In this document: piece after piece, positions 52,007 through 61,252 of the stretch
Numbering within the stretch: position 1 is the stretch's first letter
Layout: every line of letters starts with the position of its first letter
Source of the DNA: Clostridiales bacterium Firm_08
GTDB taxonomy: Bacteria > Bacillota > Clostridia > Oscillospirales > QAKW01
Direction of reading: 5' to 3'
DNA: 64,000 nucleotides
NCBI GenBank assembly: GCA_001604045.1
Contig: LVAN01000002.1
Coordinates: 1-64,000, forward strand
The notes under the pieces: model-generated
Seen by the model: only the letters and a program-made list of their open reading frames with translations
What the model was told of the DNA's origin: nothing
Databases searched by the model: none
Made by a program: the position numbers and the translations under genes

Positions 52007-53215
52007 TTGGAACAAAACAATTATCACGAGATCTCCATCCCGCTGGGGACATTGGGACTCATCGGTATGCACGGCACGGAGGATATCTCCGCCAGGATCG
52101 ACTACTATCTGACGAACTGGAGAAAAAACCGCCACAATGAGTTTCTCAAAGAGGCGGATTTCATCGGCTACTGCCGCGACAGTTATCAACTCAAGGCGCA
52201 TTGTCCCCGCTTCGGCACGGGAGAGGCGAAAGGCGTCGCGAGCGAGTCGATGCGCGGATACGATCTTTACATTCTGGTGGATACCTTTAACTACGGCGTT
52301 ACCTATAAAATGTACGGCAAGGAAGTGCCGATGAGCCCGGACGATCATTATCAGGATCTCAAACGGGTGATCGCCGCCTGCTCCGGCAAGGCGAAACGCA
52401 TCAACGTCATTATGCCGATGCTGTACGAAGGACGTCAGCACAAGCGTTCCACCCGCGAGTCGCTGGACTGCGCGCTCTGCCTGCAGGAACTCGTCAATAT
52501 GGGCGTGGACAACATCCTCACCTTTGACGCACACGACGCGAGAGTGCAGAACGCTATCCCGCTCAGCAGTTTTGAAAACATCCATCCGACCTATCAGTTC
52601 CTCAAAGCTATGTGCCGCACCATCGCGGATTTCGAGATCGATCGCGACCACCTGATGATCATCTCCCCCGATGAGGGCGCGATGAGCCGCTGCACCTATT
52701 ATTCCTCCGTTCTGGGCGTCGATCTCGGTATGTTCTACAAGCGCAGAGATTACTCTGTCATCGTTGACGGACGCAATCCCATCGTCGCGCACGAATTTCT
52801 CGGCTCCAGCGTTGAGGGCAAGGATCTGGTCATCGTCGACGATATGATCGCGTCGGGCGACTCGGTGCTGGATATCGCCGAGAAACTCAAACAGCAGGGC
52901 GCCCGCAGGATCTTTGTCTGCACGACGTTCGGTCTGTTCACGGCGGGGCTGGACGTCTTTGACAAGGCGTATGCCGACGGTATGATCGAAAGGGTATTTA
53001 CCACCAATCTCATCTACCGCACGCCGGAACTGCTGCAAAGAGAATGGTATACCGAAGTGGATATGTCAAAATACATCGCCTACTTCATCGACACCCTCAA
53101 TCACGATCAGTCCATTTCCGGGCTTCTTAATCCCGTCCACCGCATCAACAACCTGTTGGAGCGCAAGCGCAAGGGAGAGATCGAGGTCCACGATCCCCGC
53201 TACGAAAAGAAATAA
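52007..53215 (+). CDS. prs: Ribose-phosphate pyrophosphokinase, long form
   Basis: 402 residues, against about 315 for standard Prs. Makes PRPP from ribose-5-phosphate and ATP. PRPP loop VIVDDMIASGDS (275-286), DAHDARVQN (174-182, metal-binding His), MPMLYEGRQHKR (ATP loop region), SPDEGAMSRC. The extra length is an N-terminal extension of ~45 residues and a longer C-terminus. TTG start, preceded by AGGAGG 8 nt upstream. No separate promoter is evident after the upp terminator, so read-through or an undetected promoter supplies it. The long form is common in Clostridia. Confidence 0.9.
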   Translation: MEQNNYHEISIPLGTLGLIGMHGTEDISARIDYYLTNWRKNRHNEFLKEADFIGYCRDSYQLKAHCPRFGTGEAKGVASESMRGYDLYILVDTFNYGVTYKMYGKEVPMSPDDHYQDLKRVIAACSGKAKRINVIMPMLYEGRQHKRSTRESLDCALCLQELVNMGVDNILTFDAHDARVQNAIPLSSFENIHPTYQFLKAMCRTIADFEIDRDHLMIISPDEGAMSRCTYYSSVLGVDLGMFYKRRDYSVIVDGRNPIVAHEFLGSSVEGKDLVIVDDMIASGDSVLDIAEKLKQQGARRIFVCTTFGLFTAGLDVFDKAYADGMIERVFTTNLIYRTPELLQREWYTEVDMSKYIAYFIDTLNHDQSISGLLNPVHRINNLLERKRKGEIEVHDPRYEKK

Positions 53216-53226
53216 ACGCCAAACCG

Positions 53227-53260
53227 AAAAAATGCCTGTTTGATGAACAGGCATTTTTTT
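53227..53260. terminator. Bidirectional terminator (prs / spoIIR)
   Basis: AAAAAATGCCTGTT / AACAGGCATTTTTT, 14-bp stem, 5-nt loop. It touches the spoIIR stop codon at 53259-53261. Confidence 0.92.
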
Positions 53261-53861
53261 ATTTTCGGGAGGTCAGGGTGTTCCACCATTCGACGAGACG
53301 GAAACGAAGCGAATAGGGATGGGTGACGAGGTCGATCTCCTCGCCGCCTACTACCTCTCCCAGCAGTTTTGCGTTATCTTTCGTCACCGACGGCACGCAA
53401 AGGGAGGGAAACATCACGCACCAGAAGTTTTTGCCCTCAGCGGCGCCGATATCGATATGGATCGCGTCATAAACGCCCGCGGGAAACGTCACGTTTTCAT
53501 ACCGTTTGGTCGGGAAAAAGGAGCGATCCACCGTTACGCTGACAGCGTCGTCGCTTCCGTTCTGCCGCAGGATCTCCTCCGCCGCGGCGGCAAGGTCTCC
53601 TGTATGTTTCCTCGCGACGGCGATCGCCTCCTCTTTGGTGGCGGCGTCGCGGAACAGCAGATCGGTCATCCCGGCGATACCGTCCCGCACCTTGTATTTG
53701 ATCGCCTGATCCTCCGCGCTGTCCGACGCCGCGACGATGTGGAAGCGCAGCACCGCGTCGGACAGGTTTTTCGCCTGTTTGCCTCCCGTAACGGCAAGAA
53801 CGATCATTATGGTAATGAACGCAAGCCCCATCGCGAGCAGCGCGCTTTTGGTCTTTGACAT
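53259..53861 (-). CDS. spoIIR: Stage II sporulation protein R
   Basis: 200 residues. SpoIIR is secreted from the forespore and triggers processing of pro-sigma-E by SpoIIGA. N-terminal membrane/signal segment (about 8-25), then the diagnostic LRFHIVAASDSAEDQAIKYKVRD (about 38-60) and PAGVYDAIHIDIGAAEGKNFWCVMFPSLCVP. Lies 65 bp after ispE, a neighbour it often has in Clostridia. Presence means the strain is a spore former or descends from one; no typical sigma-F promoter was recognised upstream. Confidence 0.94.
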   Translation of the reverse strand: MSKTKSALLAMGLAFITIMIVLAVTGGKQAKNLSDAVLRFHIVAASDSAEDQAIKYKVRDGIAGMTDLLFRDAATKEEAIAVARKHTGDLAAAAEEILRQNGSDDAVSVTVDRSFFPTKRYENVTFPAGVYDAIHIDIGAAEGKNFWCVMFPSLCVPSVTKDNAKLLGEVVGGEEIDLVTHPYSLRFRLVEWWNTLTSRK

Positions 53862-53926
53862 AAAAATACCTCCGTTCCAAAATGACAGATTTTACCTTCA
53901 TTATGGGACGGAGTTTTCTTTTTTAT

Positions 53927-54763
53927 TCACAGAAAACGGCAGTGAAAGACCGCAAGATCGGGCGCGGCAAGCAGATCCGCGGCGCGGCGCGCCGTTTTTT
54001 CCTCTTTGAATATACCAAACACCGCGCTGCCGGAACCCGTCATCGCGGCGCCGAGCGCGCCGTGACGGATGAGAGCGCCGATCAACGCCTCGACGCGGGG
54101 ATACCGCGCCGCGGCGGGTCGCTGCAAAGAGTTGCCGAGCAGCGCCGCTGTCCGGCGGAGGTCTCCCGACCGGATCGCCGCGCACAAGGCGGGGATGTCC
54201 GGATGTTCTGTTTCCTCCAGCGCGTCATAAGCGGCGAACGCCGCGGGGGTGGAGATGGAAAAAGGCGGTTTGATCACAACAATATGACCATCCAACGGCT
54301 GTAAAGGTGTTATCCTTTCCCCAATCCCCTCGCATAACGCCGTCTGTCCGTATATGAAAAAAGGGATATCCGCGCCGACCGGCGCGGCAATGGCGATCTT
54401 CTCCTCTTCGGTCAGCTGTGTCCCGAAATGCCGGTCCAGCAGTTCAAGCGCCGCAGCGCCGTCACTGCTGCCGCCGCCCAGCCCCGCGCCGCTCGGGATG
54501 TTCTTCCTTATCGTAAAGCAAATTCCCTTTACATCTATACCTGTGTGCCGGGAAAACGCCGAAGCGATCCTGCAGACGATATTGCTCTCATCCGTCGGCA
54601 CGCCGGGCGTATCACAGCGGACGGACAAGCCGTCCCCCCGCTCGGAGAGCGTGACCTCATCCGCCAGACTGATCCGCTGCATCACCGTGGACAGTTCGTG
54701 ATAACCGTCCGGGCGCCTGCCGACAATGTCCAGCGCGAGATTGATCTTAGCGTACGCCTTCAT
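53927..54763 (-). CDS. ispE: 4-diphosphocytidyl-2-C-methyl-D-erythritol kinase
   Basis: 278 residues. GHMP kinase of the non-mevalonate isoprenoid pathway. AYAKINLALDIVGRRPDGYHEL start, ATP loop PSGAGLGGGSSDGAA at 90-104, and MTGSGSAVFGIF near the C-terminus. Its ATG overlaps the aminotransferase stop by 4 bp. Confidence 0.97.
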   Translation of the reverse strand: MKAYAKINLALDIVGRRPDGYHELSTVMQRISLADEVTLSERGDGLSVRCDTPGVPTDESNIVCRIASAFSRHTGIDVKGICFTIRKNIPSGAGLGGGSSDGAAALELLDRHFGTQLTEEEKIAIAAPVGADIPFFIYGQTALCEGIGERITPLQPLDGHIVVIKPPFSISTPAAFAAYDALEETEHPDIPALCAAIRSGDLRRTAALLGNSLQRPAAARYPRVEALIGALIRHGALGAAMTGSGSAVFGIFKEEKTARRAADLLAAPDLAVFHCRFL

Positions 54764-55929
54764 TTTCCGTATTTCTCCGTAAACGCGCCAAGCCGCCTGA
54801 GCGCCTCGGTCAGATTTTCTTTGGAATAGGCGTAGGAAATGCGGATATGCCCTTCCCCGCTCTGTCCGAACGCGTTGCCGGGAACGACAGCCAGCCGCTG
54901 TTCCCGCAGCAGTTTGGTGCAGAACTCATCACTGGTCATTCCGAAATCCTTGATGCTCGGAAAGATATAAAACGCGCCGAAAGGCTCAAAACACGGCATC
55001 CCCAAACGGCGCACGCCCTCCAATATGTACTTGCGGCGGCGGTTGTAATCGGTGCGCATCGCGCGCACGTCCTCATCTCCGTTCGTCATCGCCTCCACCG
55101 CGGCGTACTGGGACGTGGAGGGGGAACTCATAATGGCGAACTGATGGACCTTGAGCATCGCCTTGACAAGCGGCCGCGGGCCCGCCAGAAATCCCAGCCG
55201 CCAGCCCGTCATCGCGAAAGCCTTGGAAAAACCGTTGACGACGATGGTGCGCTCCCGCATCCCCTCGATGGACGCGATGGAAACATGGCGCGCGCCGTAG
55301 GTCAGTTCCGCGTAGATCTCATCGGACAGAACGAAAATGTCCGTATCCCGCAGGACGTCCGCGATAGCCTCCAGATCCTCCCGGCGCATCACGGCGCCTG
55401 TCGGATTGTTGGGATAGGGCAAAATGAGCAGTTTTGTCCCGGGCGTGATCGCCGCTTTGAGCTGTTGCGCCGTCAGGCGGAAATCATCCTCCGCGCGGGT
55501 GACGATGGGAGTCGCCCTGCCGCCCGCCATACGGGTGATGGGATCATAGCAGACAAAGGACGGTTCGGGGATCAGCACCTCGTCGCCGGGGCCGACCAGC
55601 GTGCGGATGGCGATATCGATCGCCTCACTGCCGCCCACGGTCACGATCAGTTCGTCCTCTTCATATTGTAGTTTGAAACGGCGCCGCATATAGTCGCAGA
55701 TCGCCTGCCGCAGCTCGATCAGCCCGGCGTTGGAGGTATAGTGGGTCATCCCCCGCTCCAAAGAGGCGATGCCCGCCTCCCGGATATGCCACGGCGTGAC
55801 AAAATCCGGCTCCCCGATGGACAGCGATATCACGTCGTCCATCTCCGCCGCGATGTCGAAAAACTTGCGGATGCCCGACGGACGGATCTCCCGTACCGCG
55901 CGGGTGACCGCCTTTTCGTAATCAATCAT
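54760..55929 (-). CDS. Class I/II aminotransferase (AspC/PatA type)
   Basis: 389 residues. PLP fold type I; Schiff-base lysine K236 in NGFSKAFAMTGWRLG, PLP contacts N175 in PYPNNPTGAV, D203 and Y206 in LSDEIYAELTY. Substrate not certain: aromatic or aspartate aminotransferases share these features. Starts within the end of the Lrp gene (8-bp overlap), a regulator/aminotransferase pairing seen widely, suggesting an amino acid-responsive unit. Confidence 0.93.
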   Translation of the reverse strand: MIDYEKAVTRAVREIRPSGIRKFFDIAAEMDDVISLSIGEPDFVTPWHIREAGIASLERGMTHYTSNAGLIELRQAICDYMRRRFKLQYEEDELIVTVGGSEAIDIAIRTLVGPGDEVLIPEPSFVCYDPITRMAGGRATPIVTRAEDDFRLTAQQLKAAITPGTKLLILPYPNNPTGAVMRREDLEAIADVLRDTDIFVLSDEIYAELTYGARHVSIASIEGMRERTIVVNGFSKAFAMTGWRLGFLAGPRPLVKAMLKVHQFAIMSSPSTSQYAAVEAMTNGDEDVRAMRTDYNRRRKYILEGVRRLGMPCFEPFGAFYIFPSIKDFGMTSDEFCTKLLREQRLAVVPGNAFGQSGEGHIRISYAYSKENLTEALRRLGAFTEKYGK

Positions 55930-56410
55930 AGGAATAAAGCCTCCGCGTATCCGCCTTGCGTCCGCCGAAGGTGATGCCCTCGTCCTTATATTTCGTCAGA
56001 ACGAAATGGGTGCCGGTGGACTTCACGCCCTCCATCGGCGCGATCTTTTTCGCGACGAACATCGCGACCTCGCGAAGCGATCTGCCCTCGATGAGCATCC
56101 AGATATCATAGCCGCCGCTCATCAGATAAAGACTTTTGATCTCGGGATAATTGACAAGCCTTTCCGCGATCGCGTCAAAACCGTGCCCGCGGGTGGGCTG
56201 GACCTTGAGTTCGATCATGGCGGTCACATATTCCCGCTTGGTCTTTTCCCAGTCCACCTTGGCGTGAACGCCGAGCAGTACGCCGGTTTCCTTGTATTTA
56301 TCGATCTGCGCCGCGACGTCCCGCATATCGGCGCCGAGTTGCTCGGCTATCTCCTCCAGCGTCATATCGCCGTCTTTTTCCAAAAGTTTCAGAAGTTTTT
56401 CCTTATCCAT
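55922..56410 (-). CDS. Lrp/AsnC family transcriptional regulator
   Basis: 162 residues. N-terminal winged HTH (about 1-55, KLLKLLEKDGDMTLEEIAEQLGADMRDVAAQIDKYKETG) and C-terminal RAM/AsnC effector domain (about 65-150, VTAMIELKVQPTRGHGFDAIAERL). Probably senses an amino acid and regulates its operon with the aminotransferase. GGGAGG site 10 nt upstream. Divergent from V-ATPase operon 2; the 136-bp spacer may carry sites for both. Confidence 0.94.
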   Translation of the reverse strand: MDKEKLLKLLEKDGDMTLEEIAEQLGADMRDVAAQIDKYKETGVLLGVHAKVDWEKTKREYVTAMIELKVQPTRGHGFDAIAERLVNYPEIKSLYLMSGGYDIWMLIEGRSLREVAMFVAKKIAPMEGVKSTGTHFVLTKYKDEGITFGGRKADTRRLYSYD

Positions 56411-56449
56411 ATTTCTATCCTCCCGAAGTTATATACTTCCACGATAGTT

Positions 56450-56478
56450 ACTATAACATATTTTTGGGAATTTTGCAA
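56450..56478 (-). promoter_or_regulatory. Promoter of the Lrp-aminotransferase-ispE-spoIIR genes
   Basis: Minus strand TTGCAA (56473-56478), 17-bp spacer, TATAGT (56450-56455). Confidence 0.78.
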
Positions 56479-56485
56479 TATCCCC

Positions 56486-56513
56486 TTGAAATTTTTAAAA
56501 AAAGTGGTATCAT
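56486..56513 (+). promoter_or_regulatory. Promoter of V-ATPase operon 2
   Basis: TTGAAA (56486-56491), 16-bp spacer, TATCAT (56508-56513). Different in sequence from the operon 1 promoter, and with a short leader lacking a hairpin. Confidence 0.72.
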
Positions 56514-56546
56514 ATAGTTTATATTTTAATGAAGGAGAAATCCGTA

Positions 56547-56864
56547 ATGGACAGCATTTTGGACGCCGTCGTCCGCATCGAAAAAGAGGCGAAAGCCATC
56601 GCGGAAAAAGTGGAAGTCCCGCAAAACGGCGCGGACGCCGCGGAGGAAGACCTTCTCAAAATACGGCAGGACGCCGCCGGCAAAGCGGAACAGCAGATCG
56701 ACGCCGTCAAGACCGGCGAGGCGGAACGGCTTACAGCGCAGAGTGCCGGGATCGAGCGGGATCTCGCCGCGCGGCTGCGGGAAATAGAAACGGCATACGA
56801 ACAGCACGGCGGCGAGTGGATCGACGCGCTGTACGCCGACGCCGTCCGGGAATACAAGGAGTGA
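56547..56864 (+). CDS. V-type ATPase G/H-like peripheral stalk subunit, operon 2
   Basis: 105 residues. Ala/Glu-rich helical protein with heptad character (VRIEKEAKAIAEKV, KIRQDAAGKAEQQIDAVKTGEAERL), placed first in the operon like its counterpart in operon 1. ATG 56547 is favoured by AAGGAG 9-10 nt upstream; ATG 56529 precedes that site. Sequence similarity to the operon 1 protein is low, so the call rests on position and composition. Confidence 0.82.
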   Translation: MDSILDAVVRIEKEAKAIAEKVEVPQNGADAAEEDLLKIRQDAAGKAEQQIDAVKTGEAERLTAQSAGIERDLAARLREIETAYEQHGGEWIDALYADAVREYKE

Positions 56865-56868
56865 CGAA

Positions 56869-57915
56869 ATGAGCCGCAGTGAAAGCCCCGTCGTCCACGC
56901 GAAAGTGAGCGCGATGTACGGAAAGCGCCTGAAAAGCGGAGATTACGCCGAACTGCTCGGCAAAAGCAGTCCGGAGGAGGTCGCCGCGGCGCTGAAGGAG
57001 CACCCTGCCTACGGGCAGGTGCTGGCCGACGTCGACGCGGCACTGGTACACCGCGAGCATCTGGAAGCGATCCTCAGAAAAAAGTATTTCCTCGATTTTC
57101 TCAAATTGGTCCACTACCTCGGGAAAGAGAATCGCGCCTTTCTCATGATCCTTATCGAACGCTATGAGATCGAGGAGATCCTCTGGTGCATCGCGCGTCT
57201 GCACGATCTCAGCCCCGAACAGGCGGGATTTATCGACTACAAATACGAATATATCGACCGGTACTCCCGGCTGGATTTTGAAAAACTCTCGGTGCTGAAA
57301 AGCGAGACGGAACTGATCGAGGCGCTTGCCGGTACGCCGTACGGCAGGATCCTCGCCTCGCTGCCGGACAAAACGGGGCGCATTTCCTATCCCGTCGCAG
57401 AGCATAGTCTGCACGCTTATTATTTCAAAGCGCTTTTCGCGAGGATCAAAAAAAGATACGGCAGTAAAAAAGCGCCGCAGATCGAAAAGACGATCGGCAT
57501 CGAGGTGGATACGCTCAACGTACTGCTCATCTACCGGCTTCGGATCCTGTTCGGACTGCCGGAGGAGGAGACGAGGGAATACCTGTTCGACACCGCTTAC
57601 CGGTTGAAACCGGATATGACGGCCTCCCTGCTGCGCGCGCAGACCGAGCAGGCGTTCATAGAGGCGCTGAAAGCGACCCCCTACCGTTTTATCGCGGACG
57701 GGGCGAACGGCACGACCTTTCAGACCGCCGTGCGCGCCTACGCCGATCGCAGCGCGCGGCGTGTCATCCATTTCAGCCGGCATCCCGTCGCGCTGATCCT
57801 TGCCTATCTCGTGCTCAGGGATACCGAACATGACAATCTGAAAACCATCATCGAGGGCTGCCGCTACCGCGCGCCCCGCGAACAGATCATACCCCACCTT
57901 ATCGGTGCGGAATAG
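56869..57915 (+). CDS. atpC: V-type ATPase subunit C (rotor-stalk socket), operon 2
   Basis: 348 residues, 27 longer than its operon 1 counterpart. Helical AC39-type protein: AKVSAMYGKRLKSGDYAELLG start, LHREHLEAILRKKYFLDFLK-like repeats, and a second C-domain DIEKTIGIEVDTLNVLLIYRLRILFG-type segment. Starts 4 bp after the G/H stop. In operon 2, C precedes I, unlike operon 1. Confidence 0.88.
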   Translation: MSRSESPVVHAKVSAMYGKRLKSGDYAELLGKSSPEEVAAALKEHPAYGQVLADVDAALVHREHLEAILRKKYFLDFLKLVHYLGKENRAFLMILIERYEIEEILWCIARLHDLSPEQAGFIDYKYEYIDRYSRLDFEKLSVLKSETELIEALAGTPYGRILASLPDKTGRISYPVAEHSLHAYYFKALFARIKKRYGSKKAPQIEKTIGIEVDTLNVLLIYRLRILFGLPEEETREYLFDTAYRLKPDMTASLLRAQTEQAFIEALKATPYRFIADGANGTTFQTAVRAYADRSARRVIHFSRHPVALILAYLVLRDTEHDNLKTIIEGCRYRAPREQIIPHLIGAE

Positions 57916-57933
57916 AAAGCAGGTGAACCGCAT

Positions 57934-59847
57934 TTGGCGATCGAAAAACAAAAACTGATCATCCTCGTCGGGCAGATCGAGCAGTTCGACACCGTCGCGA
58001 GACTTTGTCTGAAAAGCGGCGTCTTTCAGCCGGAAAACCGCGCGAAGACCGCAGGCAACAAACTGACGCTGACGAATATTGAGGACGCCGACCCCTACGC
58101 CCACACACTGCAGGATCTCCAAAAGGCGCTGGATTTCGCGGGCATCAAGCCGGAATATCGCGATTTTTCGGGTTATTCGGGATCGGAGGAAAGTCTTTCG
58201 GAGTCCCTGCAGGCTTTTGAGGAAGAGATGCTCTCCCTGCAAAAGGAGATCGAGGAAAAAGAAAAGGAGATCGAGCAGGATACATTCATCGTTTCTCAAC
58301 TCTCCCCGCTTAAAGACCTCGACATCCCGCTTGAGGATCTGTTCTCCTTCCGGTATGTGTCCCTGCGCTTCGGCAGGATGCCGCGGGCGTCGTATGACAA
58401 GATCATGAAGCATGGTCTGCCGGAAAACACCTTCCTGCAAACGACGACGGTGGACAAAAAGACAGTCTGGTGCTTTTACTTTTGTCCCCGCGCGCTGCGC
58501 AACCGCATCGACGCGTATTTCAACGCTCTGTTTTTCGAGAGGGAGGAGATCTCCGACACGGCGAAAGGCGTCCCCGGCGCGGTGATCGCTGAGAAAACCC
58601 GCCTCATCGAAAACGCGAACAAAGAACTTTCCGCTCTCTACGAACGGTATGAGACGATCATCAGTTCCCACAAAGAGCATCTTTTGATCGCCTATTCCCG
58701 CTACCGCTTTTTGTCCGACGCGTTCGCCCTGCGAAAATACGCGGGCAGAGACGCCCACCTGTTTTATCTGTACGGCTGGGTCCCGGTGCGGGACGCGCGC
58801 GCGTTCAAAGAGCAGATGCGCGGCGTGGAGAACATCACGGTGCTCTCGGAGGATCCTGTCTACGACAAGTCGCTGCGGCCTCCCACCAAGATCCGCAATC
58901 CCTGGGGCATCAACTTTTTTGAGCAGTTCGTCAATATGTACGGAACGCCGGAGTACAACGAGATCGACCCGACCTTTCTTGTCGCGATCACCTACACGCT
59001 GTTTTTCGGCATTATGTTCGGAGATATCGGACAAGGACTGGTGCTCTGTCTGATCGGACTGTTCGCCTGGTTCAAACTCAAAATGCCGCTGGGGAAGATC
59101 ATGACCGTCATCGGCGTATCCTCCACCTGTTTCGGCTTCTTTTACGGGTCGCTGTTCGGCAATGAGGAGATCGTCAAAGGATTTTCCTATCACGTGCTGG
59201 AGGGCGACAACACGGTGTTCACCCTGCTGTTCGCCGCGGGCGTCGGCATTCTGCTCATCGTCGGCGCGATGCTTCTCAATATCATCAACGGCGTGCGCCA
59301 GCGGGACTTCCAAAAGATCTTTTTCGACACCAACGGACTTGCCGGGCTCGTCCTGTTCGGCGGCAATGTGACGGCGCTTCTTATCACCTTCCTGGCGCAC
59401 AGGCGCGTCTACACGCCGCTGACGGTGATCTTGCTCATAGTCCTGCCCATCCTTATGATCTTTCTGCGGGAACCGCTCGGCAAACTGTGCGCGGGTGATT
59501 CTGACTGGAGACCGGCAAAATTCGGGGAATACTGTATGGAAAATCTCTTTGAACTCATCGAGGTATTCCTCTCTTTCCTCTCCAACACCATTTCCTACGT
59601 CCGTATCGGGGCGTTTGCCGTCAGCCATGCCGGCATGATGCTCGTCGTGGTGTCCATGAGCCGGATGATCGGCGGCGCCGGCGGCGTCGTCGTGATGGTG
59701 CTGGGCAACATCCTTGTCATCGCGCTGGAAGGACTGATCGTCGGTATCCAGGGACTGCGGCTCCAGTTTTATGAGTTCTTCTCCCGCTTTTATAAGGGCG
59801 AAGGCCGGCCGTATACACCGCTTAAAGCAAATTTTGATGAAAAATAA
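57934..59847 (+). CDS. atpI: V-type ATPase subunit I (membrane stator), operon 2
   Basis: 637 residues from a TTG start (AGGTGA 8 nt upstream). Cytoplasmic half to about 320 with coiled coils, then seven or eight membrane helices. The stator arginine is in NTISYVRIGAFAVSHAG, the form typical of archaeal/A-type pumps, whereas operon 1 has SYSRLLALGLATG. IFGDIGQGLVLCLIGL and YVHLQFYEFFSRFYKGEGRPYTP-type ending are family traits. Confidence 0.95.
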   Translation: MAIEKQKLIILVGQIEQFDTVARLCLKSGVFQPENRAKTAGNKLTLTNIEDADPYAHTLQDLQKALDFAGIKPEYRDFSGYSGSEESLSESLQAFEEEMLSLQKEIEEKEKEIEQDTFIVSQLSPLKDLDIPLEDLFSFRYVSLRFGRMPRASYDKIMKHGLPENTFLQTTTVDKKTVWCFYFCPRALRNRIDAYFNALFFEREEISDTAKGVPGAVIAEKTRLIENANKELSALYERYETIISSHKEHLLIAYSRYRFLSDAFALRKYAGRDAHLFYLYGWVPVRDARAFKEQMRGVENITVLSEDPVYDKSLRPPTKIRNPWGINFFEQFVNMYGTPEYNEIDPTFLVAITYTLFFGIMFGDIGQGLVLCLIGLFAWFKLKMPLGKIMTVIGVSSTCFGFFYGSLFGNEEIVKGFSYHVLEGDNTVFTLLFAAGVGILLIVGAMLLNIINGVRQRDFQKIFFDTNGLAGLVLFGGNVTALLITFLAHRRVYTPLTVILLIVLPILMIFLREPLGKLCAGDSDWRPAKFGEYCMENLFELIEVFLSFLSNTISYVRIGAFAVSHAGMMLVVVSMSRMIGGAGGVVVMVLGNILVIALEGLIVGIQGLRLQFYEFFSRFYKGEGRPYTPLKANFDEK

Positions 59848-59865
59848 ATTTCGGAGGAAACAAAA

Positions 59866-60303
59866 ATGTTGATTTCAATTCTGATCGTAACAGTCGCTTT
59901 CGCGCTGATCCTTGTCCCCATCCTGCCGGTCATCGGCGGAAAAACAGACGCCAAAAGCGCGAAAAAACGCCTTTGCCTCAATCTGTCCGGTTTTGGCGTT
60001 ATGATGCTTATCGGCATCCTCGTCCCCATCGCCGCTTTCGCGGCGGCGGAGGGAGACGCGGCGGCGGCGACAGCGGCCGCCGGCATCAGCGATAAGGCGT
60101 TTTACGCCATTTCCGCCGCTGTCGCGGTGGGTCTTGCCGGTATCGGCGGCGGTCTTGCCGTCGGTCCCGCCGCCTCCGCCGCGATCGGCGCGATGGCGGA
60201 GGATCCGTCCACCTTCGGCAAATCCCTGATCTTTGTGGCGCTGGGCGAGGGCATCGCCATCTACGGTCTGCTCGTCGCGTTCCTCATCCTGTTCGTCTTT
60301 TAA
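59866..60303 (+). CDS. atpK: V-type ATPase proteolipid K/c subunit, single-hairpin type, operon 2
   Basis: 145 residues. Two N-terminal hydrophobic segments (about 1-23 and 40-60, the second ending AAFAAAEG like a cleaved leader) precede one c-type hairpin (about 78-145). The ion-carrying carboxylate is E128 in ALGEGIAIYG; helix 1 has GIGGGLAVGPA. Where Na+-binding c subunits have Gln, this has V99, and the E-S/T pair after the carboxylate is E-G, so proton binding is more likely. One site per hairpin gives a higher ion-to-ATP ratio than the operon 1 ring. Similar proteins occur in many Clostridia. Confidence 0.92.
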   Translation: MLISILIVTVAFALILVPILPVIGGKTDAKSAKKRLCLNLSGFGVMMLIGILVPIAAFAAAEGDAAAATAAAGISDKAFYAISAAVAVGLAGIGGGLAVGPAASAAIGAMAEDPSTFGKSLIFVALGEGIAIYGLLVAFLILFVF

Positions 60304-60317
60304 GAGGGCGCCGTCTT

Positions 60318-60626
60318 ATGCAAATGTACGTCATCTCCGACAACAACGACACCTATATGGGGCTTCGTCTGACCGGCGTCGGCGGATGTGTGGTACACAC
60401 CGAAAAGGAACTTTCCCGGGCGCTGGAAAGAGCGCTTGCCGATAAAAACATCGGCATCCTGCTGCTGACTGAAAAACTCGTGGATCTCGCGCCGGAAAAG
60501 ATCAGCCGTCTCAAACAGACGCTGACCACGCCCCTGCTCGTGGTGATCCCCGATCGCCACGGCACCGGCAGGAATGAAAACGCCATCGCGGAGTATATTT
60601 CCCTTGCCATCGGCATCAAGATATGA
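60318..60626 (+). CDS. atpF: V-type ATPase subunit F (central stalk), operon 2
   Basis: 102 residues. MYVISDNNDTYMGLRLTGVGG start and NIGILLLTEKLVDLAPEKI; the GxRGxxG loop of operon 1's copy is replaced by PLLVVIPDRHGTGR. ATG 60318 follows AAGAGGGCG. Followed by an overlapping ribosome site for E. Confidence 0.9.
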   Translation: MQMYVISDNNDTYMGLRLTGVGGCVVHTEKELSRALERALADKNIGILLLTEKLVDLAPEKISRLKQTLTTPLLVVIPDRHGTGRNENAIAEYISLAIGIKI

Positions 60627-60636
60627 GGTGAATGAT

Positions 60637-61239
60637 TTGGAGCAGAATTTACTCGACCCCATGATCGCTTCCTTCCGCGAAACGGTCCTGCGGGACGCCG
60701 CCGCGGAAAGAAAAGAAAGATCCGCCGCCCTTGCCGCGCGCCGCAAAGACGCGCTGCGCCGCGCGAAAAAGGACGCCGCGAAAGAAATGAGAGACCGCGT
60801 AACGGCGCAGACGGCGGAGATCCGAAGCGGGGTCAACCGCGCGCTGGTCGCCAAGCGCTTCGAAGCGAAAAAGACGCTTCTGCGCCGCAGGATGGAGATC
60901 CGCGACGACATCGCGGCGGCTGTGCGGGCGCGCATTCACGACTTTACGGAAACGCCGGAATATATCGACGGCCTGAAACGGATGATCAAATCCGCCAATC
61001 TCGATATGCTCAGCGAAAAGGTCACGGTGTTCCTGCCGGAGCGCGATCACGGAGAAAGGGCGCTGACCGAGCGTTATCTGCCTGAGGCGACCTTCGAGAT
61101 CGACAAAAAGATCGTCCTCGGAGGCTGTAAGGTCAAGGACCGCAAAAAAGAGATCGTCCTGGACTTCACCATCGACCGCGGCTTTGAGACGGCGATGGAA
61201 AAGTTCCTTGAGATCAGCAAACTTTCCGCGGAACTGTAA
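60637..61239 (+). CDS. atpE: V-type ATPase subunit E (peripheral stalk), operon 2
   Basis: 200 residues from a TTG start. Basic, Arg/Lys/Ala-rich coiled coil (about 15-95) then a globular head-binding domain (MLSEKVTVFLPERDHGERALTERYLPEATFEIDKKIVLGGCKV). TTG 60637 is chosen because GAGGTGA (60625-60631) is 5 nt upstream; the in-frame GTG 60628 is part of that site. Confidence 0.85.
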   Translation: MEQNLLDPMIASFRETVLRDAAAERKERSAALAARRKDALRRAKKDAAKEMRDRVTAQTAEIRSGVNRALVAKRFEAKKTLLRRRMEIRDDIAAAVRARIHDFTETPEYIDGLKRMIKSANLDMLSEKVTVFLPERDHGERALTERYLPEATFEIDKKIVLGGCKVKDRKKEIVLDFTIDRGFETAMEKFLEISKLSAEL

Positions 61240-61252
61240 AGAGAGTGTGAGT

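Noticed and set aside
56731-59628. Long minus-strand open frame across V-ATPase operon 2
   Set aside because: Antisense shadow of subunits G/H, C and I, with no domain or start signal.
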